Of a stretch of 18,258 nucleotides of DNA, positions 6,611-14,309 are shown piece after piece. The translations under genes were made by a program, and so were the position numbers. The stretch is taken from the NCBI GenBank assembly GCA_022653215.1, contig JALCSJ010000025.1:1-18258 (forward strand). The letters are read 5' to 3'. Each line of letters opens with the position of its first letter. Position 1 is the first letter of the stretch. The stretch is from Acidaminococcaceae bacterium. Its GTDB lineage: Bacteria > Bacillota > Negativicutes > Acidaminococcales > Acidaminococcaceae. The notes under the pieces were generated by a model, which worked only from the letters and a program-made list of their open reading frames with translations, did not search any database and was not told the origin of the DNA.

Positions 6611-7760
6611 AGCCTACATAGCCGGCTTTTTTGAGAATTTCCAGAGCCTTTTCATGATTAGCTTCGCTCATCATAACCAAAGGTCCTGTGCAGCCCATGC
6701 CTGTTTCAGCATAGATGCCTGCTTTCCACAGAGCTTTTGCTGCGTCTTCCAGGTCCATGACTTCAATGCCCGGAATACTTGCTGTGCAAGGTTCTGCGGG
6801 AGGAGCTACTACGTTTTCTTCTGTACCGGTTCCTTTAGCTGCTTCTTTGTGCGCAGCCAATATAGCATCCAGTCCTGCTTTTTCTGCTGCAGCGAATTCG
6901 GCCTTAGCCACTTGGAACACTTTGCCTCTAACCATTTGTGCCGCATAAAGCAACGCATTGGTAATCAAGGGAGCTCCGGAAGCACGGGAAATAATATGAA
7001 TTAATTTCTCGTAGCCTTTGCCGATGCCTGGTCCATAGCCTGCGCCTACAGCTTCGAAACTGCCACCGGTGCAATAAGCTGACATCATTTTAATCAGCAC
7101 ATTGCCGGTAAGAGAGTCGCATACCAGGATGTCAGGAGTTCCCTCCAGCACATCGTTGCCTCTCATGACAGCACCGCCGTCGGCTCTGGAAGAGGTAGCC
7201 CACTTCATATCATAACCACCCTTAATCAATTGATTCAAAGCGATTTCTGTCTGACGGGCACCATCTACATTCAAAATACCTACGGTGGGTTCTTTTAGTC
7301 CTGCAGCTTTAGCCGTAATAATACCATAAACGGCATTTTTAATCATACCTTCGATACGGTCTGCACTGGACGTACCGGTAGTAGTGGCAATATACATTTC
7401 TCTGCCGTTAGCAGGACATACTACTCTGCCAACTGTAGAAACACCGATGGGGAACGGGAAGTGCATGGTTACAGCACCGTCCACTTCTCCTTTTTCCACC
7501 ATTTCTTCCATTTTTTTATGGCCTTCATCGTCATTGGCTACATGTACAGTATGAACCAGGGGATCTTCCAGACTGCCGATGTAATACACATCCACACCCT
7601 GTTTAGCTGCGGCTACGGCTGCGGCCATAGCATTAGCTTCTCCGTGCTCACTGCCCATACCTGTTAAGGCAATCTTCGGCCGGCTGGCGAATGACCCGCT
7701 TTCCAAGCCCTCTGCCATTTGCAGGAAGGTCTTGGCAATGCTTTTTTCTAATTCACTCAT
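6609..7760 (-). CDS. grdD: Glycine/sarcosine/betaine reductase component C, alpha subunit
   Basis: Together with GrdC it releases the acetyl group from GrdA-bound carboxymethyl-selenoether and passes it to phosphate, giving acetyl phosphate. The protein has 383 residues with a PlsX/phosphotransacetylase-like core (GMGSEHGEANAMAAAV near 35, KIALTGMGSE, VCDSLTGNVLIK near 230) and a C-terminal extension. In that extension C357 (GMGCTGP) matches the position reported as catalytic in the Eubacterium acidaminophilum enzyme (Cys359). The ATG at 7760 follows AGGAGG by eight bases; an upstream in-frame ATG at 7811 lies inside grdC and has no such site. Only 13 bases separate it from the grdC stop. It is the last gene of the operon. 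Confidence 0.95.
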   Translation of the reverse strand: MSELEKSIAKTFLQMAEGLESGSFASRPKIALTGMGSEHGEANAMAAAVAAAKQGVDVYYIGSLEDPLVHTVHVANDDEGHKKMEEMVEKGEVDGAVTMHFPFPIGVSTVGRVVCPANGREMYIATTTGTSSADRIEGMIKNAVYGIITAKAAGLKEPTVGILNVDGARQTEIALNQLIKGGYDMKWATSSRADGGAVMRGNDVLEGTPDILVCDSLTGNVLIKMMSAYCTGGSFEAVGAGYGPGIGKGYEKLIHIISRASGAPLITNALLYAAQMVRGKVFQVAKAEFAAAEKAGLDAILAAHKEAAKGTGTEENVVAPPAEPCTASIPGIEVMDLEDAAKALWKAGIYAETGMGCTGPLVMMSEANHEKALEILKKAGYVG

Positions 7761-7773
7761 TGCTGTGACCTCC

Positions 7774-9318
7774 TTATTTCTTTTCTTCTTGTGCCAATAA
7801 AGTATTAGCAAAATCTTTCATGGCTTTGGCAATCAAGCTCTTTACAGCATCTTCGCTGACTCCGGCTTCTTCTTTTTTGCCGTCATTAGCTTCTACCATA
7901 AAGGAAACCCCGTCAAACAAATTAGTCATGCGGCCTAAGAACAGAGAACCTTTGCCGATAACCATTACTCTGTGAATATTGCCTTTCAGCATATTGTCAC
8001 GAACAAATCCCAGGCAAGGAACACCGGAAGGAATATGACCCTGAGTAGGAGCCCAGCCGGTCATACCATGTTCGGCAATAAACTTCATCATATCAGCTCT
8101 TTGAATATCTCCGCGTTTTACGGATAAAGCGGCAATCATCTTATAGTTAGCCAGTGGAACATCACCTGCTCCTGCCGGTTTGGTAATATCAGGATTCTGC
8201 ATTTCCGGAGAGAACTTATCAACATCAGTTACTTTAAGTCCTGCTCTGTCCAGGGGATCAGTTACCAGACTGGAAATAACAGCTTGAGGTGCTGAACCGG
8301 TTCCCACTGTATGACGGCCTAAAATATCCAGGTTGATTTCCGGATTAACACCGTCGTTTTGGGTAATTACCACAGCGAAACCGCCTAGGCAATCTTCCAG
8401 AATGGGCATACCCTTCTTCACATGGTCTTTACCGTTCATGCCCAGTTTAGCTGTGCAGCCTCCGGCTGTAACAACTACGGTCTTGTAAGCACCGGCTGCT
8501 ACTAAAGCCGCTGCTTCTACTATGGCATGAGAAGGACCTGCGCAGAAACCACGGCAGTCAGAACCGGTAGCTCCGGTGAGTCCGGCAATTTCCGCTGCAG
8601 CTTTGGCGAAGTTGCCGCCGCCTCTTTGGTTCATATCACCGCAGGCTTCTTCACAGCAGTCAACAACATATTCCACTTCGCTCTTAGCAATGCCTGCATT
8701 ATGAACAGCTGCCAAAAGAGACAGTACAGAAGATGCTTTGGACACAATGTTTTCCAGCATTACATGAGCAGAAAGATTGGTATCAATATCGTGAGCACGA
8801 TTTACCGCACCAACCAGTACCCCTTTATTGTACAAGCCTTCGGAATGTTCTTCCTTTACCAGACGTTCAACTTCTGCTTTATCTACACCTTCATTGATTC
8901 TGGCCATAATGGTCTCGTCAATTAAAGGATTAGCAGCCAGCTCCCCTTTATGAGCTGCCACGAAATCTTTGTCCAGATAAATCAATTCGAAAACATCGCA
9001 AGCCTGCATTAACAAAATAAATTCTTCCTGAGGCATAATCTGACCGAATCTGCCGAACCTGTCATTCATGTCACAAGTTTTGTCATACCAGGGCTGCTCA
9101 ACTGCAGCTAATTCCTGAGGAGTTTTATTGCCGATGTAAACCTGATTGGGCCAGTAGGACAATGCCTCTTCATAAGTACGAATATGCTTGGGCAGTTCCT
9201 TTAAATATTCTCCGTCGGGATTAACAATGCGCTCCGTTGTTTGGGTTGTACCATTGTGCAAAACCATGTCCGGTGTATGCACCAAAATATAACCTGTTCC
9301 TTTAATTACGCTTTTCAC
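7774..9318 (-). CDS. grdC: Glycine/sarcosine/betaine reductase component C, beta subunit
   Basis: A 514-residue partner of GrdD in the acetyl-phosphate-forming component C. It has a ketoacyl-synthase/thiolase-like fold; the Cys-bearing segment GSDCRGFCAGPSH (C255, C259) corresponds to the active-site region of FabH-like enzymes, and VVVTAGGC follows near 280. I start it at the GTG at 9318, preceded by AAAGGATGAT, which yields the family's usual length and its VIKGTGYILVHTPDM opening. The in-frame ATG at 9363 would add 15 unconserved residues with no clear ribosome site. It is separated from grdA by a terminator-like hairpin, so it may be transcribed less than grdA. Confidence 0.94.
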   Translation of the reverse strand: MKSVIKGTGYILVHTPDMVLHNGTTQTTERIVNPDGEYLKELPKHIRTYEEALSYWPNQVYIGNKTPQELAAVEQPWYDKTCDMNDRFGRFGQIMPQEEFILLMQACDVFELIYLDKDFVAAHKGELAANPLIDETIMARINEGVDKAEVERLVKEEHSEGLYNKGVLVGAVNRAHDIDTNLSAHVMLENIVSKASSVLSLLAAVHNAGIAKSEVEYVVDCCEEACGDMNQRGGGNFAKAAAEIAGLTGATGSDCRGFCAGPSHAIVEAAALVAAGAYKTVVVTAGGCTAKLGMNGKDHVKKGMPILEDCLGGFAVVITQNDGVNPEINLDILGRHTVGTGSAPQAVISSLVTDPLDRAGLKVTDVDKFSPEMQNPDITKPAGAGDVPLANYKMIAALSVKRGDIQRADMMKFIAEHGMTGWAPTQGHIPSGVPCLGFVRDNMLKGNIHRVMVIGKGSLFLGRMTNLFDGVSFMVEANDGKKEEAGVSEDAVKSLIAKAMKDFANTLLAQEEKK

Positions 9319-9397
9319 CGTATTATCATCCTTTCTTCTTGCAGAATTTTCTCTATATTTCACGCTGACGCGTTACTCTCAAATTAATTATAAAACA

Positions 9398-9419
9398 AGG
9401 GCGGCATTTCTACCGCCCT
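9398..9419 (-). terminator. Intrinsic terminator or attenuator between grdA and grdC
   Basis: Just after the grdA stop, AGGGCGG and CCGCCCT form a 7-bp stem that can extend by T-G and A-T pairs to a GAAA loop; TTGTTTTAT follows. It probably ends part of the transcripts after grdA, allowing more grdA than grdC/grdD. A weak promoter-like TTGAGA-19-TATAGA follows before grdC. Confidence 0.6.
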
Positions 9420-9425
9420 CATGGT

Positions 9426-9896
9426 TTAAAACTTGCAATACTGATCGCGGATAGGTTTCATTTCGTTGCTGATGTCATCAACATCAAGAACCATTTCCAT
9501 CATCCCAACATTTTTGTCATACACTTCGGGATCGAATTCTTTTTTAATTTCAGGCTCGCAAACATGATAAACTTTGAGTCCTAACTGGACTCCAGTCAAT
9601 GGACCTGCATAAGTGGGGTCACCGTTGGTAACCGTCTCAGCAGCGAGGCCGGAAGCTTCACCTTCAGAAGCACCTAAAAGAACTACTACGTTCTCAGGGC
9701 CATACTTTTCAGCGAATTCCTTTACTCTCTTCTGGTTTTCCAGATCCATTGCACCTGCGGCCGTTCAAACAAAGCACTCCGTGGAAGAAAAGACTACTTC
9801 TCCCCCTGCGGATTTTGCACATGCAGCGATTGCGTCGCCAGGCACGCCATCACGGTCGCCAATAATAACGACTTTCTTACCGGACAAAATGCTCAT
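9426..9896 (-). CDS. grdA: Glycine/sarcosine/betaine reductase component A, selenoprotein (UGA = Sec44)
   Basis: A small acidic selenoprotein of 156 residues that carries the carboxymethyl group as a Se-carboxymethyl-selenocysteine ether between component B and component C, and is re-reduced by thioredoxin. Codon 44 is UGA (9765-9767) in the motif CFVUTAAGAMDLENQ, the hallmark of GrdA, with the redox partner C41 three residues earlier. Upstream of the UGA the frame encodes the expected GrdA N-terminus (MSILSGKKVVIIGDRDG). The ATG at 9896 follows AAGGAGG by seven bases. Standard ORF calling would keep only the part after the UGA, starting at an internal Met at 9749. It sits in trxB-trxA-grdA-grdC-grdD order, and sel genes are adjacent. 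I see no sign of decay. Confidence 0.97.
9731..9767 (-). promoter_or_regulatory. Candidate bacterial SECIS element of grdA
   Basis: Bacterial SECIS hairpins lie directly 3' of the UGA within the reading frame. Here the UGA at 9765-9767 is followed by two possible folds: CAG/CUG with a GU-starting apical loop about 11 bases after the UGA, and a perfect TCTGG-AAAA-CCAGA hairpin at 9731-9744. Which one SelB recognises cannot be told by eye. Confidence 0.5.
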
Positions 9897-9957
9897 GTCA
9901 CATCCTCCTTCTTTAGTTATTTTTTATAGAAAGCCCGAGGGCTAGCTATCCAAACAA

Positions 9958-10278
9958 TTAGCAATACTTTTTCAGCATTGCTTCTACAGCGGCGGGAGTA
10001 GCTGCTTCCTTAACGCAGGAATCAATCATAACACCGTTTTCATAAACTGCGATAACAGGCAGTCCCAAAATCTTTTGGCCAATAGCCAAGCGACGTGCTT
10101 TAGAGGTATTCAAAGCACAGAATTTCAGAGTGTCGCTGCCGTATTTTTCAGCAAGAGCATGAACGTGAGGCATTAAAGCTTCACAGGAAACGCAGCCGTT
10201 TCCGTAAAAATCTACAACAACCTTACCGGTAGCTTGCAATACTTCTTTTTCGAATGTAGTCTTATCTAATTCTAACAT
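9958..10278 (-). CDS. trxA: Thioredoxin, glycine-reductase-linked
   Basis: A 106-residue cytoplasmic thioredoxin that should re-reduce GrdA after each turnover, using electrons from the adjacent thioredoxin reductase. The fold is recognisable from VVVDFYGNGC, the cis-proline GLPV and the C-terminal helix. The active site is GCVSC (C29, C32), without the WCGPC of general thioredoxins; atypical active sites are known for thioredoxins in grd operons. The ATG at 10278 is nine bases after AGGAG; an ATG two codons upstream (10284) is only three bases away and less likely. A short G/C hairpin (about 9932-9943) lies between this gene and grdA. Confidence 0.92.
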   Translation of the reverse strand: MLELDKTTFEKEVLQATGKVVVDFYGNGCVSCEALMPHVHALAEKYGSDTLKFCALNTSKARRLAIGQKILGLPVIAVYENGVMIDSCVKEAATPAAVEAMLKKYC

Positions 10279-10299
10279 GTTCATAATCTCCTTTAAATT

Positions 10300-11241
10300 T
10301 TATTTTTTGTGTGCTAAATAATGCTCAGCTTCTGTAGCAGCAATTGCTCCGTCTGCAGCAGCTGTAACAACCTGACGTAAAACTTTGATTCTTAGGTCTC
10401 CGGCAGCAAATACGCCGGGTACATTGGTATGGAGATTGTCATCTGTCTTTACATACCCTTTGTCCAAATCAATTTTGCCTTCGAATAATTCTGTGTTGGG
10501 CAGCAAGCCGATGAAACCGAAGAGTCCAAACAAACCATCATCTGGATCAGCTTCTACAGTAGTGATTTCTCCGGTTTTGACATTCTTCACATACATCTTG
10601 TTCAGAAGTTCGTCTCCGTCTACTTTTACTACAACAGAGTCCCACATGAAAGCCATTTTCGGATTTTTGAAAGCTTTTTCCTGAATGGATTTTGCAGCTC
10701 TTAATTCATTACGTCTGTGAATAACCGTAACTTTTCTGGCGAACTTGGTCAGATACATAGCTTCTTCTACAGCAGCATCACCGCCGCCTACTACATAAAC
10801 TTCGAAATCTTCAAAGAAGGATGCGTCGCAAGTAGCACAGAAAGAAATGCCTTTGCCGATAAACTTCTCTTCGTTCTCGCAGCCAATGTTACGATGTTTG
10901 GCACCGGTAGCAATAATAACTGTCTTGCCTTGATAAGTACCGTTGCTGCAAACTACCTTTTTGATTTCTCCATCCAGTTCCACGGAATTGATAGTATCGC
11001 TGATTCTTTCTGCGCCGAATTTTTTCGCTTGTTCGGTCATGCGGGCAATCAGGGAAGGACCTGTTTCTCCTTCTAATACTTGTCCCGGATAGTTTTCTAT
11101 CTCATTGGTAATGGCAATTTGTCCCCCATCTACACCCTTTTCAATAATCAGGGTAGAAAGACGACTCCGGCCTGCATACAAACCTGCGCTTAAACCTGCA
11201 GGTCCTGCGCCTAAAATAATAACGTCATAAATCTTTTCCAT
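10300..11241 (-). CDS. trxB: Thioredoxin reductase
   Basis: A 313-residue FAD enzyme that passes electrons from NAD(P)H to thioredoxin. Visible features in order are the FAD motif GAGPAG (11-16), the redox-active CATC (C135/C138), the dinucleotide motif GGGDAAVEE (152-160) with HRRNE just after it (175-179), which favours NADPH, and the C-terminal GDLRIKVLRQVVTAAADG FAD-contact segment. It is the first gene of the trxB-trxA-grdA-grdC-grdD unit, which is the usual electron-supply arrangement of glycine reductase loci. GAAAGGTG precedes the ATG. The 252-base region upstream carries A/T palindromes that may be regulatory. Confidence 0.95.
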   Translation of the reverse strand: MEKIYDVIILGAGPAGLSAGLYAGRSRLSTLIIEKGVDGGQIAITNEIENYPGQVLEGETGPSLIARMTEQAKKFGAERISDTINSVELDGEIKKVVCSNGTYQGKTVIIATGAKHRNIGCENEEKFIGKGISFCATCDASFFEDFEVYVVGGGDAAVEEAMYLTKFARKVTVIHRRNELRAAKSIQEKAFKNPKMAFMWDSVVVKVDGDELLNKMYVKNVKTGEITTVEADPDDGLFGLFGFIGLLPNTELFEGKIDLDKGYVKTDDNLHTNVPGVFAAGDLRIKVLRQVVTAAADGAIAATEAEHYLAHKK

Positions 11242-11494
11242 TGCACCTTTCCCTCTCTTCGCTATAGTTAAGTTTTTTTATTCCAATGTAACTTTTTCTC
11301 TGTCTTAATTTAAACATATAGACAAAAGAAAATCAACCTGTTTCCCATAAGAAAGTTGAATTATTAAATTTCTTAATAAACAAACAATTGAGGTCCAGAG
11401 CCAATCCCCATTTTATCTTGTACGTTTTTTCACATTTAATGTTACAAAGATGACAGTGGTTTGACACCAAATTACCTCTTTGCCCAATGCCATA
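11242..11494 (-). promoter_or_regulatory. Leader/promoter region of the grd operon with A/T palindromes
   Basis: About 250 non-coding bases between the LysR terminator and trxB. It holds a 19-base palindrome TTATTAA-N5-TTAATAA (11361-11379) and an interrupted repeat TGTCT-N14-AGACA (11301-11324), both possible operator sites for a dimeric regulator such as the adjacent LysR protein. Promoter candidates on the minus strand are only moderate (TTGATT-16-TTTAAA around 11310-11337; TTACAT-19-TATAGC nearer the gene). No glycine riboswitch-like sequence was seen. Confidence 0.4.
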
Positions 11495-11533
11495 AAAAAT
11501 ATTGCAGCGGTTAATTACCGCTGCAATATTTTT
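11495..11533. terminator. Strong terminator overlapping the end of the LysR gene
   Basis: AAAAATATTGCAGCGG (11495-11510) pairs perfectly over 16 bp with 11518-11533, leaving a seven-base loop. On the minus strand the 3' arm ends in ATATTTTTTAT, a classic intrinsic terminator. The TAA of the LysR gene (11515-11517) lies in the loop. The A-rich/T-rich flanks let it work in both directions. Confidence 0.85.
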
Positions 11534-12417
11534 ATATTGTTAAGTACAAATTTATAAAATTCTTCGGCATCTCCCATGAGTTTTGCCCTTTTCCGCCGCA
11601 CTAAATATAATTTTCTGTCTGCGGACCCTTCCAGAGGGAAAAACAAAAGTCTGCCCATTTGTTTATAGTCGGCAGCTGCCCTTCTGCTCATTACGGAAAT
11701 ACCGCCTCCCGCTGCCACCGTATTAATAATACCCTGATTGTCATTAATCAAAGCCAAAATATTAACATTGCCCTTGTTCATATGTCTGTGAAGCCAGATT
11801 TCAAATTCCCGGCGGCTGCCGGAACCTTCTTCCCTGGTAACAAAGGCCGCTTTGGTAAGCAGTTCTTCAGGGAAATTTTTCCCTGCCGGCAAAGCATCAT
11901 AGGGGGGAATATTAGGTGTAATGATTACCAATGGGTCATCAGTAATGGGGCAATAATCACAGCCCGGTTCAAACCCGCTGCTGCCGCAAAAACCAATATC
12001 AGCCTTTCTGTCCAGAACATCCTTGCAGGCTTTGGCACTGTCACTAATGGACAAAGACAGTCTTACGGCTGGATTAAACTTGTGAAAAGCGGCAATAATT
12101 CTCGGCATTAAATATTGTCCCGGAATAGAAGAAGCAGAAATATTTATTTGCTGGAGATCAGCTACTTTACCAAATTCCGTAAGTAAGTTTTGCTGTTCTC
12201 TTAAAGTTCTTTTGGCATAATCGTAAATTTTATTTCCTGCAGCTGTAGTCCTGATACCATTGGTGGAACGAATTAACAACTGCTGGGAAAGTTCCTGCTC
12301 CAAAAGTTTTACCTGGGTTGTTACCGTAGGCTGGGAAATAAACAGTTTATCTCCTGCCCGGGAAAAACTGCCGGTTTCAACTACGGCTACAAAGGTTGTT
12401 AATTGGTTGAAATCCAT
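11515..12417 (-). CDS. LysR family regulator, selenium-metabolism-associated type
   Basis: A 300-residue LysR-type transcription factor. Residues about 3-60 form the winged helix-turn-helix (FVAVVETGSFSRAGDKLFISQPTVT region), followed by a periplasmic-binding-like effector domain from about 90 (SASSIPGQYLMPRI, then TREEGSGSRREFE near 210). It starts at the ATG at 12417, after AAGGGGA, and overlaps the end of selB by 19 bases, so it is co-transcribed with selA-selB. A named group of LysR regulators occurs with selenium genes, and this one fits it by position. The following operon is grd, whose leader contains palindromes, so it may control grd, sel or both. The effector is unknown. Confidence 0.88.
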   Translation of the reverse strand: MDFNQLTTFVAVVETGSFSRAGDKLFISQPTVTTQVKLLEQELSQQLLIRSTNGIRTTAAGNKIYDYAKRTLREQQNLLTEFGKVADLQQINISASSIPGQYLMPRIIAAFHKFNPAVRLSLSISDSAKACKDVLDRKADIGFCGSSGFEPGCDYCPITDDPLVIITPNIPPYDALPAGKNFPEELLTKAAFVTREEGSGSRREFEIWLHRHMNKGNVNILALINDNQGIINTVAAGGGISVMSRRAAADYKQMGRLLFFPLEGSADRKLYLVRRKRAKLMGDAEEFYKFVLNNIKILQR

Positions 12418-14309
12418 GTTCTTGCGTCCCCTTCCCGCTTGGTAATTCCCTGACTGTCCATTACATCCAGAATAACCTGGGCAAATTTTCGGCTGGTACT
12501 CCACACGTCTCTGGCTTCGGCAATAGTAAATTGCTTAGGGAATTTTGCTTTTAGTTTATCTTGTGCTTGCTGTGCCGTTCCCCCGGCAAAAAAGGTAGAA
12601 CCGATTTTTTCTATTTTACCTGCATCCAACAAACAGCCCAAATATTCCTGGGCAGCCGGGCCTTTAATTCCCAGGTCTGTCACAACCTGGTTCCATTCAG
12701 GAGGCAGGAAGATGTTCTTTGTGAATTTAGCCATTATAGTTTCCAGGTCTTTTTGTTGTGCAGGATTAGGAGTATTGGCAAAACCCGGTTTTGCTGCCAG
12801 AGAACCCGGTAATAAGTTTAAGATTCCTGCTTTCTGATATTCTTCCAGGAGAGCGTTAAATTGCCGGACGGATATTTTTTTGAAAATTTTCTGTCTGAAC
12901 TCAGCTATGGGAATGCCTCTGCGTAAAGGATAGTTTTTGTGATATTCTGCTAAAGCTTCTCTAATCTGACGGCGCCATTCACTATCTGTTTGGACTGAAT
13001 AGTAATAGGGAATATTGTCCAAAGTCAAGCTTTCGATTTTATCCATGGTCTGCAAATCAGCAATAGCCGGTCCTGCCTGATCTTCAGGCAGCTGAGAAGC
13101 TTTGGCCAGTTCCTTGGCGGATAAGAGCTTGCCGCTTTCTTCCAAAGCAGTAATTACTCCTTGTCCAACATCCAGGTTGGCCTTTCTGCCAATTATGGTC
13201 ATAGTGTCAGGGTGACTGAGTTTATAACGGATGGGATTGCTGTCCAAAACCGTAGCACCTGCTATGGTTACTACAGGGGAATAGGACCGGATAATCATTC
13301 TGTCCCCCCGTAAAGGAGCCAAAGCTTCTTCTAATTCCAATTGGCACAGGCACTCTTCCCCCGGCTGCAATATTTCTCTATCCAAAAGCCGTACTCTGCC
13401 CAGGACTTCCTCCGTACCATGGAAAATACGGACATGAGTATGTTTGGCCAAAGCTTTAGCGCTTTTTAGTAAAGTAAAAGAAACATCCACTCTATGAGTT
13501 TCATGCAAAAGTCCGGGTTCGCACAGCCAGTTGCCGGGTTTGACCTGACCGACTTCTGCACCGGTTAAGTTCAAGGCGGTTCTTTGTCCGGCCTGAGCTT
13601 CCTCTACGGAAACACCGTGTATCTGTATGCTGCGGACTCTCAGTTCCACACCTTCCGGCAGCAATTCCAGAACGCTGCCGATATCAATACGTCCTGACCA
13701 CAAGGTTCCGGTAATTATAGTACCAAAACCCTGCTTAGTGAACACCCTGTCAATGGGCAGACGACACAATCCGGCAGAAGGTCTTTCCACAATAGTAGCT
13801 GCCACCCGGTCCAAAAGATCTTTTAGTTCTTCAATGTGGTAACCGGTGTTGGCAGAAACGGCAATCATGGGGGCATCTTTCAGAGAGGTAGAAGAAAGGA
13901 GTTTTTTTATATCCTCTTCAATCATGGCCAGCCATTCTTCGTCTACCAAATCACTTTTAGTAATGGCCACAACGCCTTTATGAATGCCCAATAAATTTAA
14001 AATGTTTAAATGCTCGATGGTCTGAGGCATAACCCCTTCATCAGCAGCAATAACCAGGAGAGCCATATCAATGCCGGCTACTCCTGCCATCATATTTTTA
14101 ACAAACTGTTCGTGGCCCGGAACATCAATCAGTCCCAGACGGCGGCCGCTCTTTAAATCCAGGGGCACAAAACCATTAACTATAGTTAAACCACGACGCT
14201 TTTCTTCCGGCAGTCTATCTGTATTTTGCCCGGTGAGAGCCAAGGTTAATTTCGTTTTGCCATGGTCTACATGACCGGCTGTTCCTACGATAATATGGGT
14301 CTGTTTCAT
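12399..14309 (-). CDS. selB: Selenocysteine-specific elongation factor SelB
   Basis: A 636-residue GTPase that delivers Sec-tRNA-Sec to the ribosome at UGA codons followed by a SECIS hairpin. The EF-Tu-like G domain is intact: GHVDHGKT (12-19), RGLT (39-42), DVPGHE (62-67) and TKSD (117-120). Domains II and III follow, including the PIDRVFTKQGFGTIITGTLW segment. The C-terminal half contains the repeated winged-helix modules that bind the SECIS RNA. The ATG overlaps the selA stop as ATGA, indicating translational coupling, and the 3' end overlaps the LysR gene. Its obvious in-window client is grdA. Confidence 0.97.
   Translation of the reverse strand: MKQTHIIVGTAGHVDHGKTKLTLALTGQNTDRLPEEKRRGLTIVNGFVPLDLKSGRRLGLIDVPGHEQFVKNMMAGVAGIDMALLVIAADEGVMPQTIEHLNILNLLGIHKGVVAITKSDLVDEEWLAMIEEDIKKLLSSTSLKDAPMIAVSANTGYHIEELKDLLDRVAATIVERPSAGLCRLPIDRVFTKQGFGTIITGTLWSGRIDIGSVLELLPEGVELRVRSIQIHGVSVEEAQAGQRTALNLTGAEVGQVKPGNWLCEPGLLHETHRVDVSFTLLKSAKALAKHTHVRIFHGTEEVLGRVRLLDREILQPGEECLCQLELEEALAPLRGDRMIIRSYSPVVTIAGATVLDSNPIRYKLSHPDTMTIIGRKANLDVGQGVITALEESGKLLSAKELAKASQLPEDQAGPAIADLQTMDKIESLTLDNIPYYYSVQTDSEWRRQIREALAEYHKNYPLRRGIPIAEFRQKIFKKISVRQFNALLEEYQKAGILNLLPGSLAAKPGFANTPNPAQQKDLETIMAKFTKNIFLPPEWNQVVTDLGIKGPAAQEYLGCLLDAGKIEKIGSTFFAGGTAQQAQDKLKAKFPKQFTIAEARDVWSTSRKFAQVILDVMDSQGITKREGDARTWISTN

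Noticed and set aside
9426..9749. A 107-codon frame that could be read as a truncated grdA or pseudogene
   Set aside because: The upstream UGA lies in the canonical Sec motif and the frame continues upstream to a proper start with AAGGAGG, so the gene is intact.
9613..9945. Plus-strand open frame over grdA
   Set aside because: Antisense shadow of a well-supported selenoprotein gene, with no ribosome site.
11242..11494. Glycine riboswitch in the grd operon leader
   Set aside because: The conserved aptamer elements were looked for by eye and not found; only A/T palindromes are present.
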